Source: Vreelandella piezotolerans
GTDB lineage: Bacteria > Pseudomonadota > Gammaproteobacteria > Pseudomonadales > Halomonadaceae
Reading direction: 5' to 3'
Length of the DNA: 64,000 nt
NCBI RefSeq assembly: GCF_012427705.1
Contig: NZ_CP048602.1
Location: 3,720,001 to 3,784,000 of the forward strand
The notes beneath the pieces are model-generated. The model worked only from the letters and a program-made list of their open reading frames with translations, ran no database searches and was not told the DNA's origin. Of the stretch, positions 18,891-28,587 are shown one piece after another. The position numbers were made by a program, and so were the translations under genes. The stretch's first letter is position 1, and each line of letters begins with the position of its first letter.

Positions 18891-19801
18891 GATTCACTCC
18901 CACTGGGGCGGCGTTTGGCGCGGGGATGCGCGGCATCGTAGCTCTCGGCAAGATGCTGCCAATCCAGCCGCGTGTACACTTGGGTCGTCGATAGATTGGC
19001 GTGGCCCAACAGCTCCTGCACAGCGCGCAAGTCCTGGCTGGACTCCAGCAGATGGCTGGCAAAAGAGTGGCGCAGGCGGTGGGGGTGAAGGTGTTCGGGG
19101 AGGCCGCGCATCACTGACAGTTGCGCCAAGCGTTTCTGAATCGCCCGATGGCCCAACCGCTGCCCGCGCTGCCCGACGAACAGTGCCGTTTCAGCACTGT
19201 CTACCCAACTGGCCCGGCAGGCGAGCCACGCGGTGAGCGCCTGCTGGGCACGCCGTCCCACCGGCACTTGGCGAGGCTTACTGCCTTTACCCATCACCCG
19301 CACATGGTTGGCCGCCAAGTGATTCACGTCCAGCGCCGCGAGCTCTGCTAAACGCAGACCGCTGGAGTAGAAAAGCTCCAACATGGCCTGGTCACGAAGC
19401 GAGAGCGGCGAGCCGTCGTGGGGAGTGTCCAGAAAGCGCGACAGCGCGTCTACGTCCAACGGTTTGGGCAGGTGGCTGGGCTGCTTGGGGGTGCGCAACA
19501 GTTGAATCGGGTTATCCACCAGCACATGGCGTTCTACCAAGGCATCGGCGAAACGCGACAGTGCCGCGCGACGGCGGGCCAGCGTTCGGGGCGCCAGCCC
19601 CCGGCTACGCTCGGTACCGAGGAAAGCTCTTGCCAGCGTCGTGTCCAGCGCGCTGGCCTGAGTCACGCCGCGCTGGTCAGCAAACTGACAAAACGCCGCC
19701 AGATCCTGGCGGTAAGCCGCCACCGTTGCGGGACTGGCGTGAGTCGCCAGTTGCGCTAGGTACTCTTCAACGGCGTTTGTCAGCGTCGCTTGGCTAGCCA
19801 T
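18887..19801 (-). CDS. xerC: Tyrosine recombinase XerC
   Basis: A 304-residue site-specific recombinase with an N-terminal SAM-like core-binding domain (about 1-95) and a catalytic domain. Catalytic residues are visible in SSGLRLAELAAL (Arg), MGKGSKPRQVPV (Lys), HPHRLRHSFASHLL (His-x-x-Arg), LGHANLSTTQVYTRLD (His and nucleophile Tyr). With XerD it resolves chromosome dimers at dif. It lies between DUF484 and yigB, the conserved location of chromosomal xerC, so it is not an integrase of a mobile element. It overlaps the DUF484 gene by 8 bases. Confidence 0.95.
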   Translation of the reverse strand: MASQATLTNAVEEYLAQLATHASPATVAAYRQDLAAFCQFADQRGVTQASALDTTLARAFLGTERSRGLAPRTLARRRAALSRFADALVERHVLVDNPIQLLRTPKQPSHLPKPLDVDALSRFLDTPHDGSPLSLRDQAMLELFYSSGLRLAELAALDVNHLAANHVRVMGKGSKPRQVPVGRRAQQALTAWLACRASWVDSAETALFVGQRGQRLGHRAIQKRLAQLSVMRGLPEHLHPHRLRHSFASHLLESSQDLRAVQELLGHANLSTTQVYTRLDWQHLAESYDAAHPRAKRRPSGSES

Positions 19802-20519
19802 GCTGCTCCACGCCGTGGGGGGCTAATCGCAGCAGCAGGCGCGCGACGATATCGCCCAGGTACTCGGTAAATAGCGTATCCATGCTGGCGCGATAGCTGT
19901 CGGGGTCGGGGCTTGCAAGCAGCAAATAGCCTAGCGGCTCTCCGGCCGAGAGTCGCGTGATGGCACAGGAGCCCGCCTTGCGGGGCGCTTTGGTATGGGG
20001 CAGCAGACACTTCCAGTCGCTGACGCTTAGCTTGGCGCAGCGGCTGGTTCGACCATCCAGCAGCGCTGCCAAGCGGGCGCTGGCGTGCTGATCCAGCACG
20101 TGGCGCGGTGGCTGAGGCGGCGCCGGTTCCGCATCGCTCAACGAGGCGGGGCACCACAACGCCATCGCGGGGGTTTGAAAACGCTCGCTCAACTGCGTCG
20201 CCAGCGCTTGAGCGAGGGCATCGCGGTCTTCCGCTTCGACCAAGCTGAGCAGCGTCTCCCGCAGTCGGCGGTACTGCGACTCATTGTGCCGCGCGGTTTC
20301 CAACAAATGCTCAAGCCGCCCTTCCGCCGTTTCGGCGCGCTGGCGAAGGTCGATCACCAGACGCTCTAATAGCGATACGGCGCCTTCGATATGCGGATGC
20401 GGCACTTTGAGTTGCTGCAGCAGCCCTTCACGACCAATGAAAAAATCGGGGTGTCGGGCCAGCCAAAACGCTACTTGATCCGGATCGAGCGTTTTACGCG
20501 GCTCAGGAGCTTGAGACAT
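19794..20519 (-). CDS. DUF484 family protein
   Basis: The 241-residue protein starts with KTLDPDQVAFWLARHPDFFIGREGLLQQLKVPHP and SLLERLVIDLRQRAETAEGRLEHLLETARHNE, the DUF484 signature, and its C-terminal part resembles a GAF domain. No signal peptide or membrane helix is present. Function is unknown; the gene is nearly always between dapF and xerC. ATG 20519 has GAGGAG 7 bases upstream; the frame to 20561 would overlap the dapF end region and adds nothing conserved. Confidence 0.9.
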   Translation of the reverse strand: MSQAPEPRKTLDPDQVAFWLARHPDFFIGREGLLQQLKVPHPHIEGAVSLLERLVIDLRQRAETAEGRLEHLLETARHNESQYRRLRETLLSLVEAEDRDALAQALATQLSERFQTPAMALWCPASLSDAEPAPPQPPRHVLDQHASARLAALLDGRTSRCAKLSVSDWKCLLPHTKAPRKAGSCAITRLSAGEPLGYLLLASPDPDSYRASMDTLFTEYLGDIVARLLLRLAPHGVEQHG

Positions 20520-20535
20520 CGCCGTTCTCCTCGCA

Positions 20536-21369
20536 TTAGTTGAGTGATACCCGACCGTCAAACACCCGCGTGGCGGGGCCCACCATGACCAGCGACGCCT
20601 CAGGGCCCGGCCACTCGATGCTGAGTTGCCCGCCGGGCAAATGCACTTTCACCGGACTCTTCAAAAGACCCTGACGAATACCGCTGGCCACCGCCGCACA
20701 GGCACCGGTGCCGCAGGCCAGGGTTTCACCGCTGCCTCGTTCGAATACCCGCAGGCGAATTTCGCTGGGCGAGACCACCTGCATGAAGCCCACGTTGACC
20801 CGCTTGGGAAAGCGCGGGTGCGCCTCCAACAGTGGCCCCAGGCGCTCCACCGGCGCGCTATCGACATTCTCGACCTGGAGAACCGCATGGGGGTTGCCCA
20901 TGGAAACCACACCAATCTGCAGCGTCTCACCGTCGGCTTCCAGCTCGTGCAGCGGCTGGTCACCCGGCGCCTCGAAAGGCAGCGCGGTTGGGTTGAAGCG
21001 CGGCCTGCCCATGTCCACGCGTACCATGCCGTCGTGCTGTACGTGGAGCACCAGCGGGCCTCCGGCGGTTTCGACGTGGATGTCATGCTTGTGGGTCAAG
21101 CGCTGGTCGCGCACGAAGCGGGCAAAGCAGCGCGCGCCGTTGCCACAGTTCTCCACTTCGCTACCGTCGGCGTTGTAGATACGGTAGCGAAAATCCATGT
21201 CCGGATCGCGGGGCGGTTCGACGATCAGCAGCTGGTCGAAGCCAATGCCGAAGCGCCGGTCCGCCAGCTGGCGAATCTGCTCGTCGCGCAGGCGCGCCCG
21301 CTGGGTGACCAGATCCACCACCATGAAGTCGTTGCCCAAACCGTGCATTTTAGTGAAGTGCAGCAGCAT
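20536..21369 (-). CDS. dapF: Diaminopimelate epimerase
   Basis: A 277-residue enzyme that converts LL- to meso-diaminopimelate for lysine and peptidoglycan synthesis. The two catalytic cysteines lie in [14 protein letters not shown] and [15 protein letters not shown]. The start [19 protein letters not shown] is typical. The ATG at 21369 shares one base with the lysA stop (TGATG), so translation of the two is probably coupled. A longer frame to 21408 lies inside lysA and is not supported. Confidence 0.96.
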   Translation of the reverse strand: MLLHFTKMHGLGNDFMVVDLVTQRARLRDEQIRQLADRRFGIGFDQLLIVEPPRDPDMDFRYRIYNADGSEVENCGNGARCFARFVRDQRLTHKHDIHVETAGGPLVLHVQHDGMVRVDMGRPRFNPTALPFEAPGDQPLHELEADGETLQIGVVSMGNPHAVLQVENVDSAPVERLGPLLEAHPRFPKRVNVGFMQVVSPSEIRLRVFERGSGETLACGTGACAAVASGIRQGLLKSPVKVHLPGGQLSIEWPGPEASLVMVGPATRVFDGRVSLN

Positions 21370-22640
21370 CAGCGCGCTCCTTCGGGCAGCAGCGCCTCGC
21401 CGGCCCACAGGCTTTCCAGCGCTTCCCGAGCGCGCACCACGTGAAAGGTATCACCATCCACCATCACTTCGGGGGGACGGGGACGGCTATTGTAATTGGA
21501 TGCCATGACGAAGCCGTAAGCACCGGCGGAGCGCACCGCCAACAGATCGCCCTCGGCAATCGCCAGCTCGCGCTCCTTGCCCAGGAAGTCGCCCGTTTCG
21601 CACACCGGCCCTACCACGTCGTAGGTGGCGGTGTCCCGTGCTTGGCGGGTGTCCACCGGCACGATCGCCTGCCACGCCTGGTACAGCGCTGGGCGAATCA
21701 AGTCGTTCATGGCCGCATCGACGATGGCAAAGTTCTTGGTCTCGCCAGGTTTCAAAAACTCGACGCGGGTGAGCATCAGCCCAGCGTTGGCGGCGATGGA
21801 GCGGCCCGGCTCGAACAGCAGCGTCAACGTTTCACCGCCTTCCCAGCGGGAGAGGCGCGCCAACAGCTGGCTGGCGTAGTCGAACGGCTGGGGTGGCTTC
21901 TCGTCGCGGTAGGGCACGCCCAGGCCACCGCCTAAATCGAGGTGGTCGATCTCGATGCCGTGCTCGCGCAGGCGCTCCATGAGCACCAGCAGGCGCTCCA
22001 GGGCATCCAGGAACGGCGCAGTTTCGGTGAGCTGTGAACCGATGTGGCAATCCAGTCCCGTCACCCGCAGGTTGGGCAGGCTAGCGGCCAACTGGTACAC
22101 CTCCAACGCGTCGTCGACGGGAATGCCGAACTTGTTGTCCTTCAAACCGGTGGAGATGTACGGGTGGGTACCCGCGTCCACGTCGGGATTGACGCGCAGG
22201 GATACCGAGGCGACTTGGCCCAGCTCCCCTGCCACGGCGTTCAAGCGCTCGAGCTCGGGGCGCGACTCGACGTTGAAGCACTTGATGCCGACCTCCAGCG
22301 CCCGCGCCATTTCCTGGGGCTGCTTGGCGACCCCGGAAAACACGACTTTGCTGGGGTCACCACCGGCTTTTAGCACCCGTTCCAGCTCGCCCACGGAGAC
22401 GATATCGAAACCGGCGCCTAGGCGGGCCAGCAGGCCCAGCACGGCTAGGTTGGAGTTGGCTTTCACCGCGTAGCAGATCAGGTGCGGATGGCCGCCCAGC
22501 GCTTCGGTGTAAGCGCGAAAGTGGCGCTCCAACGTCGCTTTGGAGTAGACGTAGCAGGGCGTGCCCAGCTTGTCCGCCAGTTGCGTTAGCGGAACGTCTT
22601 CGGCGTAGAGCACGCCGTCGCGGTAGTTAAAGTGATCCAT
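21369..22640 (-). CDS. lysA: Diaminopimelate decarboxylase
   Basis: A 423-residue PLP enzyme making L-lysine from meso-DAP. Recognised segments are the PLP-lysine motif [13 protein letters not shown] (about residues 54-66), [21 protein letters not shown] and the C-terminal [12 protein letters not shown] with the substrate-binding Cys-Glu. Its ATG shares one base with the stop of the upstream lptM gene (TAATG) and its stop shares one base with dapF. It is the middle gene of the coupled argH-lptM-lysA-dapF chain. Confidence 0.97.
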   Translation of the reverse strand: MDHFNYRDGVLYAEDVPLTQLADKLGTPCYVYSKATLERHFRAYTEALGGHPHLICYAVKANSNLAVLGLLARLGAGFDIVSVGELERVLKAGGDPSKVVFSGVAKQPQEMARALEVGIKCFNVESRPELERLNAVAGELGQVASVSLRVNPDVDAGTHPYISTGLKDNKFGIPVDDALEVYQLAASLPNLRVTGLDCHIGSQLTETAPFLDALERLLVLMERLREHGIEIDHLDLGGGLGVPYRDEKPPQPFDYASQLLARLSRWEGGETLTLLFEPGRSIAANAGLMLTRVEFLKPGETKNFAIVDAAMNDLIRPALYQAWQAIVPVDTRQARDTATYDVVGPVCETGDFLGKERELAIAEGDLLAVRSAGAYGFVMASNYNSRPRPPEVMVDGDTFHVVRAREALESLWAGEALLPEGAR

Positions 22641-22768
22641 TACCCCTCCTGCTCGGCGGCCGAATCGGATGTCTCGTCAGGCAAATAGAGCGGCCCTTTC
22701 TGGCCACAGCCGACGAGTAGCAGCGAGGCCAGCAGCAGCGCGCCGAGTGTGATCGTATAGCGCTTCAT
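22640..22768 (-). CDS. lptM: Small lipoprotein LptM (YifL/LppL family)
   Basis: A 42-residue frame starting [19 protein letters not shown], with the lipobox LLVGC and then [11 protein letters not shown], the hallmark of the LptM (formerly YifL) family. Cys21 should be lipidated after signal peptidase II cleavage. In E. coli LptM helps oxidative maturation of the LPS translocon protein LptD. The gene overlaps argH by 4 bases (ATGA) and lysA by 1 base (TAATG). It is well supported by family motif and by tight junctions despite its size. Confidence 0.92.
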   Translation of the reverse strand: MKRYTITLGALLLASLLLVGCGQKGPLYLPDETSDSAAEQEG

Positions 22769-24168
22769 GACGTCCCCTTGAGCGCCGCCAGCGCTTCACG
22801 GGCACGGCTTGCGGCCGCGCGTACTTGGTCGGGGGCCGTGCCACCAATGTGGTTACGGGCCGCCACCGAACCTTCCAGGGTCAGCACCTCGAACACGTCC
22901 TGCTCGATGGTATCGGAGAACTGCTGAAGCTCTTCCAGGCTCATTTCTGAGAGGTCTTTCTTGGTTTTTAGACCGTAGGCGACGGACAGCCCCACGATCT
23001 CGTGAGCATCGCGGAACGCGACGCCTTTACGTACCAGATAATCCGCCAGATCGGTCGCGGTGGAGAAGCCGCGACGCGCCGCTTCGTACATGCTCTCTTT
23101 CTTGGGCTCGATGGCGGGCACCATGTCCGCAAAGGCTTTCAGACAGTCGCGCACGGTGTCGACGGCGTCGAACAGCGGCTCTTTGTCTTCCTGGTTGTCC
23201 TTGTTGTAGGCCAACGGCTGCGATTTCATTAGCGTCAGCAGCGCCATCAGGTGGCCATAGACACGCCCGGTTTTACCGCGCACCAGCTCGGGCACGTCGG
23301 GATTCTTCTTCTGCGGCATGATGGAGGAACCGGTGCAGAAGCGGTCGGGCAGGTCGATGAAGTCGAACTGGGCGCTGGTCCACAGCACCAGCTCTTCGCT
23401 CATGCGGGAGAGATGCATCAGCAAGATACTGGCAAAACTGGTGAATTCGATGGCGAAATCGCGATCCGACACCGCATCCAGCGAGTTTTCCGCCGGGCGG
23501 TCGAAGCCGAGCAGGTCCGCGGTGACGTGGCGGTCGATTGGGTAAGTCGTGCCCGCCAGGGCCGCGGCGCCCAGCGGCATCACGTTTACGCGCTTACGAC
23601 AGTCCAAAAGCCGCTCATGGTCGCGGGCCAGCATTTCCTGCCACGCCAGCAGATGATGGCCGAAGGTGACCGGCTGCGCGGTTTGCAGGTGGGTGAAGCC
23701 TGGCATGATGGTGTCGGCTTCGCGCTCGGCCAGTTCGATCATGCCGTCGCGCAGGCGTGTCAGCTCCGCTTCGATCACGTCGATCTCATCGCGCATGAAC
23801 AGACGAATGTCAGTGGCCACCTGGTCGTTGCGCGAGCGTCCGGTGTGCAGCTTCTTGCCGGTAATGCCGATTTTGTCGGTCAGGCGTGCTTCGATGTTCA
23901 TGTGCACGTCTTCCAGCGGCACCGACCAGTCGAACTCGCCGCGTTCGATCTCGCCCTGGATCTCGGTCAAACCGTTGATGATCGCATCGCGCTCGTCGTC
24001 GGTCAGCACGCCTACCCGCGCCAGCATGGTGGCATGGGCGATCGAGCCCTGAATATCCTGGCGCGCTAGGCGCTGATCAAACGTCACGGACGCGGTGAAA
24101 CGCGCAACAAAGGCATCGGTGGGCTCGCTGAAGCGACCGCCCCAAGACTGGTTCGTAGCTTGGCTCAT
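22765..24168 (-). CDS. argH: Argininosuccinate lyase
   Basis: A 467-residue fumarase/aspartase-superfamily enzyme that splits argininosuccinate into arginine and fumarate. Signature [12 protein letters not shown] (catalytic Ser loop), [13 protein letters not shown] and [17 protein letters not shown] (catalytic His) are present, and the length is standard. It is the first gene of the minus-strand run through lptM, lysA and dapF. A CAGGAT ribosome site lies 11 bases before ATG 24168. The argH-hemC closeness across one divergent gene recalls the pseudomonad argH/algZR/hemC neighbourhood. Confidence 0.97.
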   Translation of the reverse strand: MSQATNQSWGGRFSEPTDAFVARFTASVTFDQRLARQDIQGSIAHATMLARVGVLTDDERDAIINGLTEIQGEIERGEFDWSVPLEDVHMNIEARLTDKIGITGKKLHTGRSRNDQVATDIRLFMRDEIDVIEAELTRLRDGMIELAEREADTIMPGFTHLQTAQPVTFGHHLLAWQEMLARDHERLLDCRKRVNVMPLGAAALAGTTYPIDRHVTADLLGFDRPAENSLDAVSDRDFAIEFTSFASILLMHLSRMSEELVLWTSAQFDFIDLPDRFCTGSSIMPQKKNPDVPELVRGKTGRVYGHLMALLTLMKSQPLAYNKDNQEDKEPLFDAVDTVRDCLKAFADMVPAIEPKKESMYEAARRGFSTATDLADYLVRKGVAFRDAHEIVGLSVAYGLKTKKDLSEMSLEELQQFSDTIEQDVFEVLTLEGSVAARNHIGGTAPDQVRAAASRAREALAALKGTS

Positions 24169-24265
24169 CGGAGAGATATCCTGCTGACAAATCTAATGGA
24201 GTCGTTAAAAGAAAGTGTACCAGAGTCACCGCCTGGAACGGCATGCCGTTTTGCAGCCGTCACGC

Positions 24266-26713
24266 TCAGGAGATGGGATCAGCGGCGCTGGCCGTGGCGG
24301 CGAATGGCGAGTCCAAGAAGTGCTTGAGCACGCTCAACGCCATCGGGCGAGCGAAGTAGTAGCCTTGGAAGTGATCGCACTGCAGCATGCGCAGATGATG
24401 AAACTGCTCGGCCGTTTCGACACCTTCGATGAGGACTTCTAGTCCCAACTTGTCGGCCATGGTGACGACCCCCTCGACGATGGCCGCATCACGGGAGTCG
24501 GTCGCCACGTCGCGTACGAACGAGCGGTCGACCTTCAATTTGTTGATGGGCAACCGTTTCAGGTAGCTCAGACTGGAAAAGCCGGTGCCGAAGTCATCGA
24601 GGGCGATATGCACACCGAGCTGGCGCAGTGCTTTGAGCGCTTGAATGGTGTGCTCGGCGCTATCCATGAGCACGCCCTCGGTCAGTTCAAGCTCCAGCAA
24701 GGCCGGTGGCAAACCGCTGCGCGCCAACACGTTCTTCACCGAGTCCAAAAAGCCGGGACGCTGAAACTGCATGGGCGAGACGTTGATCGCCATGGTCATG
24801 GGCGTCGCACTCTGCGCATTGAGCACCATCGCATCGCGACAGGCCGTCTCTAGCACCCACTCGCTGATTGGAATGATTTGACCGGTATCCTCGGCCAGCG
24901 AAATGAACTGCCCCGGCGGGATGTTGCCACGCTCGGGGTGGTGCCAACGAATGAGCGCTTCGACCCCGGCGACTCGACCGCTGTGATGAATTTGCGGCTG
25001 ATAATGTAGTTCGAACTGCCGCTGTTCGATGGCCTGCTGCAGCGCATGGCGTAAGCTCACCCGCTCGGTGACCTTGCGATTGAGCTCGTCGGTGTACCAC
25101 TGGAAGGTGTTACGCCCTCGCCGCTTGGCCTTGTACATGGCCAGGTCGGCCTGCTGGATCAGCTGGCGCGGCGCTCGAATCGTGCCGTCGTCGGTGGCGA
25201 TACCGATACTGGCGGTAATGCGCAGCTCGCTGCCGCGATACCAGTAGGGAGCAGACACTCGCGTCAGCAGCCGCTCGACGACCTGTAGCACGTCATCCTC
25301 TTGCGCCAAGTCCGGGAGCAAGACGATGAATTCGTCGCCACCAAAGCGCGCCACGGTGTCCCAAGGCCGCAGCTCTTCTTCTAGGCGCTTGGCCACTTCG
25401 CGCAGGATAAAGTCACCGACCTCATGGCCAAGAGTGTCGTTGATGGGTTTGAAGTCATCCAGATCGATGAACAGTACGGCCAAATAGCGATGATAGCGTC
25501 TGGCGAGCAGGCACCCTTGGGCCAAGCGCTGATCGAGCATGAGCCGATTGGGCAGCCCCGTCAGCGCGTCGTGGTTGGCGTTATGGCTGAGTTGAGCCTG
25601 GTACTCACGCTGGGCGGTGATGTCGTTTTGCGCGCCAATGAAGTGCGTCACCACGCCCTCTTCGTCGCGCACTGGCGAAATATAAAGATCGTTCCAAAAC
25701 GGTTCGCCACTGCGACGGTAGTTGCGAATCACCACATGCACATCGCGCTGCGCTTCGATGCCTTTGCGAAGCTGCGCCAGGGTGGCGGGATCGGTGTCGA
25801 CGCCCTGTAAGAAGCGGCAGTTGCGGCCCAGCACATCGTCACGCGAGTAGCCGGTGATGCGCTCGAAAGCGGCATTGACGTAGACCATGGGCAAATCGGG
25901 GCGCTGGGCATCCACGATCACCACGCCGTTGGTGCTGGACTCGACGCTGCGCTCCAGCAAGGTGAGCTGCCGCTCGGTGTCTTTACGTTCGGTGATGTCT
26001 TGAGTCGAGCCCTGCACCTGAATGATCTGGCCCAGCTCGTCACGCACCGCGCGGCCAATCACGCGCACCCAACGTCGCCGCCCTTCTCGGGTCACGATTT
26101 CGAGCTCTTCGTCAAAGCTCACGCCCTGCTCGCAGCAAGCAGTAAAGACGGAACGAATACGCGGCTGCACACGAGGCGTATAGAAGCCGAGCGCTTCGTC
26201 GAGGGTGGGTTGGTGCCCCACCGGCATGTCGTGCAGACGGCACACTTCTTCGGACCATATGGGTAGCCCTACGGCCAGGTCCATGTACCAGCCCCCGATA
26301 TGGGCCGTTTCACCGGCAATGCGAAACAACCGCTGGTTGCGCCTCAACTGCTTTTCGACCGCTTTTCGCCGCGTAACGTCCCGTGCGATGACATAAATGA
26401 CTTGGTCGCCGCTGGAGGCCGATACCTCAAGCCAAATACGCTGGCCCTCGACCGTCCGCGCGCATACGTCGAAGGTATTTACCTTCTCACCACGGCACAA
26501 GCTCGCTAGTGCCGCTTCGATCACGGGATGATCGCGTGGCTCGACGACGACACCACAAGGCTTACCCAATAGCGCATGTGCTGGGTAACCGAGCAACGAC
26601 TCGAAGGTAGGATTGACGCTCAGCAGCGTGCCCGCAAAGTCAATGCAGCAGAGCAAATCCTGCGATAACAGGAAGAATTGGTCTAGCTTGCCTTGCGGTT
26701 CGACAGAGGGCAT
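24266..26713 (-). CDS. PAS-PAS-PAS-GGDEF-EAL cyclic-di-GMP signalling protein
   Basis: An 815-residue soluble sensor. Residues about 10-130, 135-250 and 255-375 look like PAS/PAC modules; the third has the flavin-type GRNCRFLQGVDTD motif of LOV-like PAS domains, with Cys in NCRFLQ. The GGDEF domain has an intact FGGDEF site preceded by an RxxD inhibitory site (RPWD, five residues before GGDEF). The EAL domain keeps EALIRW, ELTEGVLMD, DDFGTGFSS and EGVET, so both c-di-GMP synthesis and breakdown look possible. No membrane helix is visible. It is divergent from hemC and sits where pseudomonads keep other signalling genes between argH and hemC. Confidence 0.9.
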   Translation of the reverse strand: MPSVEPQGKLDQFFLLSQDLLCCIDFAGTLLSVNPTFESLLGYPAHALLGKPCGVVVEPRDHPVIEAALASLCRGEKVNTFDVCARTVEGQRIWLEVSASSGDQVIYVIARDVTRRKAVEKQLRRNQRLFRIAGETAHIGGWYMDLAVGLPIWSEEVCRLHDMPVGHQPTLDEALGFYTPRVQPRIRSVFTACCEQGVSFDEELEIVTREGRRRWVRVIGRAVRDELGQIIQVQGSTQDITERKDTERQLTLLERSVESSTNGVVIVDAQRPDLPMVYVNAAFERITGYSRDDVLGRNCRFLQGVDTDPATLAQLRKGIEAQRDVHVVIRNYRRSGEPFWNDLYISPVRDEEGVVTHFIGAQNDITAQREYQAQLSHNANHDALTGLPNRLMLDQRLAQGCLLARRYHRYLAVLFIDLDDFKPINDTLGHEVGDFILREVAKRLEEELRPWDTVARFGGDEFIVLLPDLAQEDDVLQVVERLLTRVSAPYWYRGSELRITASIGIATDDGTIRAPRQLIQQADLAMYKAKRRGRNTFQWYTDELNRKVTERVSLRHALQQAIEQRQFELHYQPQIHHSGRVAGVEALIRWHHPERGNIPPGQFISLAEDTGQIIPISEWVLETACRDAMVLNAQSATPMTMAINVSPMQFQRPGFLDSVKNVLARSGLPPALLELELTEGVLMDSAEHTIQALKALRQLGVHIALDDFGTGFSSLSYLKRLPINKLKVDRSFVRDVATDSRDAAIVEGVVTMADKLGLEVLIEGVETAEQFHHLRMLQCDHFQGYYFARPMALSVLKHFLDSPFAATASAADPIS

Positions 26714-26771
26714 GGCGTTTCCTAGCAGGCGTTAAACGCGGTCAGCGCTGGCCCTAAATATGGCCGGTTAT

Positions 26772-26800
26772 TTTTACTGTGTGGCTGGGTGCTTTATGAT
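26772..26800 (+). promoter_or_regulatory. Putative hemC promoter
   Basis: TTTTAC (26772-26777) and TATGAT (26795-26800) are separated by exactly 17 bases, giving a plausible sigma-70 promoter about 50 bases before the hemC GTG start. The -10 matches consensus at five of six positions. Confidence 0.55.
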
Positions 26801-26811
26801 GAGAATTATCA
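26797..26811. promoter_or_regulatory. Candidate Fur box over the hemC -10
   Basis: TGATGAGAATTATCA matches the 7-1-7 Fur consensus TGATAAT-n-ATTATCA at 12 of 14 defined positions, with a perfect right half. It overlaps the proposed hemC -10 and lies 84 bases before the divergent GGDEF/EAL gene, so it could control either. Prediction only. Confidence 0.5.
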
Positions 26812-26850
26812 CAGTTCGACGCGCCGTGTCAGCGGCAAAGGGAGAATCAG

Positions 26851-27795
26851 GTGTCATCCATCACTAAATTGCGCATTGCCACACGTAAAAGTCAGTTGGC
26901 CATGTGGCAGGCCGAGTACGTCCGCGACCGCTTGATGGCGGCCCATAGTGGACTGGACGTCGAGCTTGTCCCCCTCTCCACCAAAGGCGACAAAATCCTC
27001 GATACGCCCCTTTCCAAAATTGGTGGCAAAGGGCTATTCGTCAAGGAGCTCGAAGACGCCATGCTGGATGGTCGCGCCGATATTGCCGTGCACTCCATGA
27101 AAGACGTACCCATGCACTTCCCCGAAGGCTTGGGGCTATCGGTGATTTTAGAGGGAGCAGACCCCACCGATGCGTTCGTCTCCAACCACTATAACAGCAT
27201 CGACGAGCTGCCCGAAGGTGCGCGCATCGGTACCGCCAGCCTACGTCGTGGCCTACAAATGCGTGAAGCCCGTCCGGACCTGCAAATCCTCAACCTGCGC
27301 GGCAACGTCCAGACTCGCCTTGGTAAGCTCGACGATGGCGAGTTCGACGCTATCATTCTGGCCACCTCTGGCCTGCAGCGCCTAGGGCTCGACGCGCGAA
27401 TCGCCCAAGCACTGCCCCCCGAAATCTGCCTGCCCGCCTGCGGCCAGGGCGCACTAGGCATTGAATGTCGCTTGCACGACCCCGAATTGATTGCGCTACT
27501 GGCCCCCTTGGACGATCAGGATACCGCCACCCGCGTGCGCGCCGAGCGCGCCATGAACACGCGCCTGGAAGGCGGCTGCCAAGTGCCGATAGCCGGACAC
27601 GCCATTCTGGATAAAGGCAACGAAACGCTGTGGCTTCGCGGGCTCGTCGGCAACCCAGAAGGCACAGAAGTGCTGCGAGCCGAGGGGCGTGGCTCGATTC
27701 ACGAGCCGGAAGCGCTCGGCATCCGAATTGCCGAAGAGCTTCTAGATCAAGGCGCTGGCGATATCTTGGCAGAGGTCTACGGTCGCCACGTATGA
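26851..27795 (+). CDS. hemC: Hydroxymethylbilane synthase
   Basis: The 314-residue porphobilinogen deaminase joins four porphobilinogen units into hydroxymethylbilane in haem synthesis. It has [59 protein letters not shown] and the dipyrromethane cofactor cysteine in [14 protein letters not shown]. The start is GTG at 26851 with AAAGGGAG upstream. It is the first gene of hemC-hemD-hemX-hemY; hemD starts inside its stop (ATGA). Confidence 0.97.
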   Translation: MSSITKLRIATRKSQLAMWQAEYVRDRLMAAHSGLDVELVPLSTKGDKILDTPLSKIGGKGLFVKELEDAMLDGRADIAVHSMKDVPMHFPEGLGLSVILEGADPTDAFVSNHYNSIDELPEGARIGTASLRRGLQMREARPDLQILNLRGNVQTRLGKLDDGEFDAIILATSGLQRLGLDARIAQALPPEICLPACGQGALGIECRLHDPELIALLAPLDDQDTATRVRAERAMNTRLEGGCQVPIAGHAILDKGNETLWLRGLVGNPEGTEVLRAEGRGSIHEPEALGIRIAEELLDQGAGDILAEVYGRHV

Positions 27796-28544
27796 ACCAA
27801 CCGGTTCTGATTTGCCGCCCAGGAGAGCGTGGACAAGCCCTGGCGGATGCCCTGCGCGAACGCCACGACTGGGTAGAGTCCCTTGACGTCATGCGCTTGG
27901 AGGCTTTGCCCGAAGCGGCGGCCCAACGCCAAATATGGTTGGATATCGATCAGTACCATAAGATAGTAGTGGTCAGCCCCTTTGCCGCACACTGTTTGAG
28001 CGAGGCATTGGATCGCTACTGGCCACAGCTGCCCGTTGGCATCGATTACTATAGCGTTGGGCGGGCCACTGCCAGCATACTGTCCGACCAGCTCGGGGTT
28101 AAGGTTCGTATACCCCCGCCCCATCGGGGTGAAGACACCAGTGAAGCGCTGCTCTCGTTGGCGTCGCTTCGCCAATTGGCGCACCAGCGGGTGCTGCTGG
28201 TGACCGGTGAAGGCGGTCGCACGCTCATCGCCGACACGCTGACAGCACGCGGCGCCCAGGTGACGCGTCTAGCAGTCTATCGGCGTGTGTATCAACCGCC
28301 GCTCCCCGCCCTGCGCGAGCGCCTTCACGGTGGTGACTACCGGGCGCTCATCGTCACCAGCGGCGAACTGCTTGAATATCTGGCAAAATGGTGTGGTCCA
28401 GCAGCGTTGAACCAACCGCTAATCGTTTCCAGTCACCGTTTAGCTACACTGGCCGGTAAACTGGGTTTTTGTGACCTCAAGGTGGCGTCGGGAGCAACGC
28501 CGGCTGCGCTGGTGGCCGCGTTGGATCGGTCCTGCAACCCATAG
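27792..28544 (+). CDS. hemD: Uroporphyrinogen-III synthase
   Basis: A 250-residue, poorly conserved HemD-family protein that cyclises hydroxymethylbilane to uroporphyrinogen III. It starts [21 protein letters not shown] and contains [21 protein letters not shown] and [23 protein letters not shown], the usual landmarks. The ATG overlaps the hemC stop by 4 bases, fixing the start; a frame open to 27630 lies inside hemC and is not used. Position within hemCDXY makes the call firm. Confidence 0.93.
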   Translation: MNQPVLICRPGERGQALADALRERHDWVESLDVMRLEALPEAAAQRQIWLDIDQYHKIVVVSPFAAHCLSEALDRYWPQLPVGIDYYSVGRATASILSDQLGVKVRIPPPHRGEDTSEALLSLASLRQLAHQRVLLVTGEGGRTLIADTLTARGAQVTRLAVYRRVYQPPLPALRERLHGGDYRALIVTSGELLEYLAKWCGPAALNQPLIVSSHRLATLAGKLGFCDLKVASGATPAALVAALDRSCNP

Positions 28545-28587
28545 GGTGCCGATGTCGATCAAGGAACTTAATAAGGGCTAGCGACAG

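Noticed and set aside
18887..19801. Tyrosine recombinase as sign of an integrated element
   Set aside because: It has the XerC neighbourhood (dapF, DUF484, yigB) and no att-like repeats, tRNA or phage genes nearby.
23251..24069. Long plus-strand frame (272 codons) opposite argH
   Set aside because: argH is a full, well-conserved enzyme on the other strand; the opposite frame has no family motif and no ribosome site. It is a GC-rich shadow.
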